Source of the DNA: DASXHY01 sp035606845
GTDB taxonomy: Bacteria > Verrucomicrobiota > Verrucomicrobiia > Limisphaerales > DASXHY01
NCBI GenBank assembly: GCA_035606845.1
Contig: DATNEA010000047.1
Span: forward strand, 144,434 to 208,433
Length of the DNA stretch: 64,000 bases
Reading direction: 5' to 3'
Positions 59,457-64,000 of this stretch are shown here, one piece after another; positions within the stretch are counted from its first letter, which is position 1; each line of letters opens with the position of its first letter. Both the position numbers and the translations under genes were made by a program. Below the pieces are notes generated by a model. It was not told where the DNA came from. It did not search any database and was given only the letters and a program-made list of their open reading frames with translations.

Positions 59457-60335
59457 TTAACGCCGGGCTTCCTGCGCGAGCATTTTTCGCAGTCCGACGC
59501 GCCACGAGCCCAGCGGTTCGCCAAGCAGCGCCGCCAGTTTTTTATTCGATAAAATCGAATTTTTCGGACGTGGCATCGACGATTTGAAGAAATCCGACGT
59601 GACCGGCTCAACTGAGATTTGCTTCGAAACCAGTCCCACCGCGGCTGCTTCATCCAAAATGGCACGTGTCCACTCAAAGCGGCTGACGCCTTCATCATTG
59701 ACCGCGTGAAACAAACCAGCGCCGCCCTTGCGGATTAACTCCATTGTCCATTTCGCAAGATCATCTGAAAAAGTAGGGGCTGAAGCCTGGTCGGCCGTGG
59801 CTTTCAAATGATTTCCCGCCCGAGCGCCGCGCAGGACCGAATGCACGTAAGATTTGGTCTGGGTCGGATGCGAGCCAAAGACCCAACTCGTCCGCAAAAC
59901 AGCGTGTTTCGGCGAAGCGGCGAGCACCGCCTGTTCGCCCGCAAGCTTGCCCGCGCCGTAATGATTCAAAGGATTCGGCGTATCCGTCTCGACATAGGGC
60001 GCGGCTTTGGCTCCATCAAACACGTAGTCGGTTCCATAATGCATCAGTCGCATGCCTTTTTCCGCGCATAACTTCGCAAGAGTCTCCGGCCCGGTCGCAT
60101 TGACCGCCCAGGAAAGCTCGCGTTCCTGTTCGCAGCGTTCCACGAGATTGTAAGCCGCGGTGTTGATGACGACTTCGGGCTGGAACGCTTTGAGTTGTTC
60201 GCGCATCTGTGTGGCCGCGGTCAAATCAAACTCTGTGCGCGACAGAAAAATCATCTCGCAATCGTCGGACATAAAGGCACGCAACGCATACGCCAGAAGA
60301 CCGTCACCGCCGGTTACCAAAATTCGTTGTGGCAT
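59457..60335 (-). CDS. dTDP-4-dehydrorhamnose reductase-like SDR
   Basis: 292 residues. MPQRILVTGGDGLLAYALRA is the NAD(P) motif, VVINTAAYNLVERCEQERE, MHYGTDYVFDGAK and NHYGAGKLAGEQ (catalytic YxxxK) follow, and the end is PRPKNSILSNKKLAALLG as in RmlD. It would reduce the 4-keto group after epimerisation. The start ATG 60335 is chosen at the conserved N-terminus; the frame stays open far upstream, but that part lies opposite the next gene. Confidence 0.9.
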   Translation of the reverse strand: MPQRILVTGGDGLLAYALRAFMSDDCEMIFLSRTEFDLTAATQMREQLKAFQPEVVINTAAYNLVERCEQERELSWAVNATGPETLAKLCAEKGMRLMHYGTDYVFDGAKAAPYVETDTPNPLNHYGAGKLAGEQAVLAASPKHAVLRTSWVFGSHPTQTKSYVHSVLRGARAGNHLKATADQASAPTFSDDLAKWTMELIRKGGAGLFHAVNDEGVSRFEWTRAILDEAAAVGLVSKQISVEPVTSDFFKSSMPRPKNSILSNKKLAALLGEPLGSWRVGLRKMLAQEARR

Positions 60336-60419
60336 GGGCACCGTAAAGACTGCCAGAGCGGCATTTCCGGGCAAGTGGCAATTGTGTTTTGGCAGTTTAA
60401 CCCTTATCGTGCGCGCGTC

Positions 60420-61382
60420 ATGGCAAAAAAATGCCTCATTACCGGTGCCGCCGGGTTCATCGGAAGCCACCTGGTGGACAAACTGCTGGCGCAGGGCCGC
60501 CGAGTCTACGGCGTCGATAACATGGTCCTCGGCAAGCGCGCCAATCTGGCCAATGCATTGAAATCGCCGCAGTTCACGTTTCAGGAAGTGGATGTGAACA
60601 ATCCGGCGGCGTTTCGCGAATTTCTCAAAGCCCAAACCAAGTCCGGTCCCATCGATACCGTCTGGCACCTCGCGGCGAATTCCGACATCCAGGCTGGTGG
60701 CGCGAATCCCGACATCGACCTCGAACGCACGTTTCTCACAACCTACAACACGCTCAAGATCATGCAGGAATTTGGAATTCCACAGATCGTTTTCGCTTCG
60801 ACTTCGGCGATTTACGGGGAATTGGGCGGCGCGCTTACGGAAGAATCCGGCCCGTTGCATCCCATTTCGAATTACGGAGCCATGAAACTGGCTTCGGAGG
60901 GAATCATCACCGCCGCGCTGGAACGATTCCTGAAACAGGCGTGGATTTACCGCTTCCCGAATGTCGTTGGCAGCCGCGCCACGCATGGTGCAATTTACGA
61001 TTTTTTGAAAAAGTTGAAAAAGAATTCGGCGGAGCTCGAAGTGCTGGGCGATGGTTCCCAGGAAAAGCCTTACCTGCACGTCGGCGAATTGGTCGAAGCC
61101 ATGGTCTTCTTGTTTCAGAACCAGCAAAAACGGCTCAATGTTTTCAACATCGCGCCCGATAATTCCGCGTCCACGGTTCGATTCATGGCGGAAGCCACCG
61201 TGCGGTTCGCGTCACCGGGCGCGAAGATCCGTTACACCGGCGGCTCGAAAGGCTGGGTGGGCGACGTGTCGAAATTTCAATATTCGATCGCGAAATTGAA
61301 AGCCGCCGGCTGGAAACCGCGCCTCACTTCGAATGATGCCGTGGAACTCGCCATCAAGGAAAACCTCGCCAACCTGAACTGA
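60420..61382 (+). CDS. NAD-dependent sugar-nucleotide epimerase/dehydratase
   Basis: 320 residues of the extended SDR family. CLITGAAGFIGSHLVDKLLA (NAD motif), VWHLAANSDIQAGG, FASTSAIYGE and SNYGAMKLASE (YxxxK). First gene of the plus-strand arm; the next ATG overlaps its stop by one base. Given the heptose genes after it, the substrate may be a GDP- or NDP-heptose, which is inference. UDP-glucose 4-epimerase-like is the safe family label. Confidence 0.88.
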   Translation: MAKKCLITGAAGFIGSHLVDKLLAQGRRVYGVDNMVLGKRANLANALKSPQFTFQEVDVNNPAAFREFLKAQTKSGPIDTVWHLAANSDIQAGGANPDIDLERTFLTTYNTLKIMQEFGIPQIVFASTSAIYGELGGALTEESGPLHPISNYGAMKLASEGIITAALERFLKQAWIYRFPNVVGSRATHGAIYDFLKKLKKNSAELEVLGDGSQEKPYLHVGELVEAMVFLFQNQQKRLNVFNIAPDNSASTVRFMAEATVRFASPGAKIRYTGGSKGWVGDVSKFQYSIAKLKAAGWKPRLTSNDAVELAIKENLANLN

Positions 61383-62707
61383 TGAAGCAATTGGTTATCC
61401 TGGCGGGCGGCAAAGGCACGCGACTCAAAGACCGGCTTGGGGATCTGCCCAAGCCGATGATTCCCATTGCCGGCAAGCCGCTATTGGAGCACCAGGTTGA
61501 ACTCGCCAAAAAATACGGCTTCACCAATTTGCTGTTTTTCGTTCACTACCGCGCCGATTTGATCTGGGACTATTTCGGCCACGGCGAAAAATGGGACATC
61601 AGCATCAAACACGTGAAAGAGATCGAACCGCTAGGCACCGCCGGCGCAGTATTGACCAGCATCAACCATCTCGCGGATCGTTTCCTCGTGATGTACGGCG
61701 ATACGATGGTCAATGTGGACTTGGACCGCATCTGGCGCGCGCACGAGCAGCATCATGCCGAAGCGACGTTGTTGCTGCACCCGAACGATCATCCCTTCGA
61801 TTCCGATTTGGTGGAAGTGGATGCCAATTCGCGCATTGTTGCGTTTCACAATCGGCCGCACGCCGAAGGCATTTGGCGGCAGAATCTCGTCAACGCCGGC
61901 CTTTATGTTTTGGAAAAGCGCGCACTGAAGCCATTTCAATCCTGGTTTACCACCCGGCAACCGGGGACGCTGCTTGATTTTGGCAAGGACCTGTTCCCAG
62001 CCATGCTCCAGCAGGGCGCGAACCTGTTCGGCTACAATTCACCCGAATACATCAAGGACATCGGCACGCCACAACGATACGACCGGATTTGCGGGGAATT
62101 TGCCGCCGGCGTGATTGCGCGCAGCAGCTTTGCCACGCCGCAACGCGCGGTGTTCCTGGATCGCGACGGCACGCTCGTGCCGGACAAGGATTGTTTGCGG
62201 AATACGGAGGGCTTGGAGTTGCTGCCCGGCGTGGCGGAAGCCTTGCATCAATTGAATCACAATGGCTGGCGCGCTGTGCTGGTGACCAATCAACCCGTCG
62301 TCGCCAAAGGCTGGGCCACGGAAGCGGAGTTGCAGAACATTCACAACAAGCTCGAAACTTTGCTCGGACGCGAACATGCGTTCCTGGATCGGATTTATTT
62401 TTGCCCGCATCATCCGGAAAAGGGATTTGCCGGCGAACGCCCGGACTTGAAGATCGATTGCGCCTGCCGCAAGCCCAAGCCGGGCATGATTCAAAACGCG
62501 GTGGCCGATTTGAACATCGATTTGAAACAATCCTGGCTGATTGGCGACACGACCACCGACTTGCAGACCGCGAAAAATGCCGGCGTGAAATCAATTCTTG
62601 TGCGAACCGGTTCGGCTGGCAAAGATGGCAAATATGACGCCCGGCCGGATTTCACTTTTGAGACGCTGAACGAAGCGGTGGATTTTATTTTAAGCCAAAA
62701 GACATGA
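61382..62707 (+). CDS. Fused sugar-1-phosphate nucleotidyltransferase and GmhB-type heptose-bisphosphate phosphatase
   Basis: 441 residues. Residues 1-235 are a nucleotidyltransferase (VILAGGKGTRLKDRLGDLPK, MYGDTMVNVD metal Asp), close to HddC. Residues 255-441 are a HAD phosphatase with AVFLDRDGTLVPD (nucleophile Asp), VLVTNQP, zinc-loop CPHHPEKG...CACRKPKPGM, and LIGDTTTDL, matching GmhB. One chain would thus carry both the 7-phosphatase and nucleotidyl transfer steps of GDP-heptose synthesis. Overlaps with both neighbours (1 and 4 bases) show translational coupling. Confidence 0.93.
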   Translation: MKQLVILAGGKGTRLKDRLGDLPKPMIPIAGKPLLEHQVELAKKYGFTNLLFFVHYRADLIWDYFGHGEKWDISIKHVKEIEPLGTAGAVLTSINHLADRFLVMYGDTMVNVDLDRIWRAHEQHHAEATLLLHPNDHPFDSDLVEVDANSRIVAFHNRPHAEGIWRQNLVNAGLYVLEKRALKPFQSWFTTRQPGTLLDFGKDLFPAMLQQGANLFGYNSPEYIKDIGTPQRYDRICGEFAAGVIARSSFATPQRAVFLDRDGTLVPDKDCLRNTEGLELLPGVAEALHQLNHNGWRAVLVTNQPVVAKGWATEAELQNIHNKLETLLGREHAFLDRIYFCPHHPEKGFAGERPDLKIDCACRKPKPGMIQNAVADLNIDLKQSWLIGDTTTDLQTAKNAGVKSILVRTGSAGKDGKYDARPDFTFETLNEAVDFILSQKT

Positions 62708-63687
62708 TCATCAGCAAAACACCCTTGCGCATGAGTTTCGTCGGTGGCGGCAGTGATTTGCCGGTCTTTTACCGCAAATTCGGCGGCGCGGTCCTGTCCA
62801 CGGCCATTAACAAATTTGTTTATGTCACCGTCAACAAGAAATTCGACGAGCGCATCCGCCTGAGCTATTCGAAAACCGAGGATGCGAAATCAGCGGAAAA
62901 AATCAAACATCCGCTCGTGCGCGAGGCGCTGCAAATGCTCGGCATTCCCGGCGGCATCGAGATCACTTCCATCGCGGATATTCCTGCCAAGGGCACCGGG
63001 CTGGGTTCGTCCAGTTCGTTTACAGTCGGATTGTTGAACGCGTTGCACGCTTTTGCAAATCGTTATGCCTCAGCCCAGAAATTGGCCGAGGAAAGTTGCA
63101 TCATCGAAATCGAACGTTGCGGCGAACCGATCGGCAAGCAGGATCAATATGCCGCGGCGTTTGGTGGTTTTAATTTGATTCAATTCAACGCCGACGATTC
63201 CGTCAGCGTCGAGCCTATCATATGCAAACGTGAAACCACGCGGCAGCTACAGGAAAATACGCTCGTTTTTTACACCGGCATCACGCGCAGTGCGTCCACC
63301 CTGCTCAAAATTCAGAGCGCCGCTATGGCATCAGACAAAGCCAAGCAGAAAGCCATGAAAAAGATGGTCGAACTCGCGCATGTGTTGAAAGCGGAGTTGC
63401 AGAAAAACAATCTGACTGCCTTTGGCGAAATCATCCATGAAAACTGGGAACTCAAGCGCAGCGTGACCAGCGGCGTGAGCAGCAGCGTGATTGATGACTG
63501 GTATGCGCGCGCGCGTAAAGCAGGTGCCGTCGGCGGCAAATTATTGGGTGCGGGCAGCGGCGGCTTCCTGATGTTCTACGCCCCCCGCGAGCGGCACGAG
63601 GAGATCACTCGCGAATTGAGTGAATTGCCGCAGATAAACTTTGGCTTTGAACCCCAGGGCAGCAAAATCATTTTCGTCCACGACTGA
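62704..63687 (+). CDS. D-glycero-D-manno-heptose 7-phosphate kinase-like GHMP kinase
   Basis: 327 residues. The N-terminal TPLRMSFVGGGSDLPVFY, the GHMP phosphate loop KGTGLGSSSSFTVGLLNALH and the C-terminal GAVGGKLLGAGSGGFLMFYA match HddA. It would make heptose 1,7-bisphosphate for the fused enzyme just upstream. ATG overlaps the previous stop by four bases (ATGA). The missing isomerase (GmhA) is not in the window and may follow. Confidence 0.93.
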   Translation: MIISKTPLRMSFVGGGSDLPVFYRKFGGAVLSTAINKFVYVTVNKKFDERIRLSYSKTEDAKSAEKIKHPLVREALQMLGIPGGIEITSIADIPAKGTGLGSSSSFTVGLLNALHAFANRYASAQKLAEESCIIEIERCGEPIGKQDQYAAAFGGFNLIQFNADDSVSVEPIICKRETTRQLQENTLVFYTGITRSASTLLKIQSAAMASDKAKQKAMKKMVELAHVLKAELQKNNLTAFGEIIHENWELKRSVTSGVSSSVIDDWYARARKAGAVGGKLLGAGSGGFLMFYAPRERHEEITRELSELPQINFGFEPQGSKIIFVHD

Positions 63688-63947
63688 TGCCCGATTACCG
63701 TCGCAGCAGTCCATGAAGGCTTGTCATTACCCACATCTCTTTCTTGGAGTTGCATGGGACAACACTAATGAATAACCAATGGGTTGCTGCGGTTGGCAGC
63801 CGTGGTCGGTTCCTCGCGGACAAGCATCATGACCAGAAGTTGTTAAGGCGTGCCCAGCGGGGCGTGCATCTTGACAGTACCCCATATTGGTGGTGTTCGG
63901 TTCCTCAAAGCTGGAATGAAGAACAACCCAACGCGAGCACAAGCACC
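63688..63947. other. Leader region before the next gene
   Basis: 260 bases without a convincing gene. Short direct repeats (ggttcctc at 63810 and 63899) are visible. I see no clear promoter, terminator or structured RNA. Confidence 0.3.
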
Positions 63948-64000
63948 ATGAATGAATCAAAGGAACCGATTGCGTCGTTATCGCAAATCGAGGCTGAGGT
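63948..64000 (+). CDS. Possible start of a further gene (partial)
   Basis: ATG 63948 opens a frame (MNESKEPIASLSQIEAEV) that runs off the right edge. It is too short to identify. In heptose operons a GmhA-type isomerase is often next, but nothing visible proves that. Confidence 0.3.
   Translation, partial: MNESKEPIASLSQIEAE

Noticed and set aside
60336..61127. Upstream extension of the RmlD-like frame (264 extra codons)
   Set aside because: It lies opposite the SDR epimerase gene and the conserved N-terminus begins at 60335.

Overview
This 64 kb window looks like a chromosome segment of a Verrucomicrobiota member, most likely from the Pedosphaera/Limisphaerales side of the phylum. The reasons are: a four-gene pilus-like operon matching the Akkermansia Amuc_1098-1101 set in order; very large secreted proteins built from Calx-beta and delta-60 repeats; a TPR/TMTC-like membrane protein; and many unrelated extragenic palindromes. 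No phage, plasmid, rRNA, tRNA or CRISPR feature was recognised. Taxonomy is inference from gene content and recall.

Layout. 0-14.5 kb holds mostly housekeeping genes: the tail of a rhomboid-like protein, purB, an MFS transporter, a Bax-inhibitor-1 membrane protein, xth divergent from an iscA/erpA-like gene and hscB, a secreted His/Tyr-rich protein, glgB, a frameshifted GFA-family gene, a secreted PL6 polysaccharide lyase, a DUF434 protein and coaE. 14.6-41.4 kb is one minus-strand block. Read in its own direction it starts with a PilM-like protein and Amuc_1100-, Amuc_1099- and Amuc_1098-like proteins (inner-membrane complex plus secretin). It continues with four large exported proteins (816, 767, 1306 and 3013 codons) and an S53 (sedolisin) protease. 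41.4-56.6 kb is mixed: a PEBP protein, a YbaK deacylase, methyltransferases, UDP-glucuronate decarboxylase, a TPR glycosyltransferase-like protein, an EF-hand protein, a DUF2182 protein and ileS. 55.7-63.7 kb is a surface-glycan locus. Its minus arm has GT2, a C-methyltransferase, a 3,5-epimerase-like cupin and an RmlD-like reductase. Its plus arm has an SDR epimerase, a fused heptose-1-phosphate nucleotidyltransferase/GmhB phosphatase, and an HddA-like kinase, with 1-4 base overlaps.

Most interesting points. (1) The giant Calx-beta protein stops halfway through a C-terminal P-domain, and the missing half plus a DUF11 domain is found fused in frame to the end of the adjacent S53 protease. This suggests that a protease cassette landed inside the giant gene. 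(2) ileS carries two in-frame copies of a 66-69 bp palindromic repeat that are read as 22-23 residue insertions. (3) Intergenic inverted repeats made of 7-bp units with unrelated sequences (GTGAAAC, GTGGACT, ATTAAAA) sit just upstream of genes. (4) Two of the exported proteins after the pilus operon share a C-terminal module of about 310 residues that I do not recognise. (5) An AT-richer membrane-protein ORF is enclosed by about 28 bp inverted repeats, like a small mobile unit.
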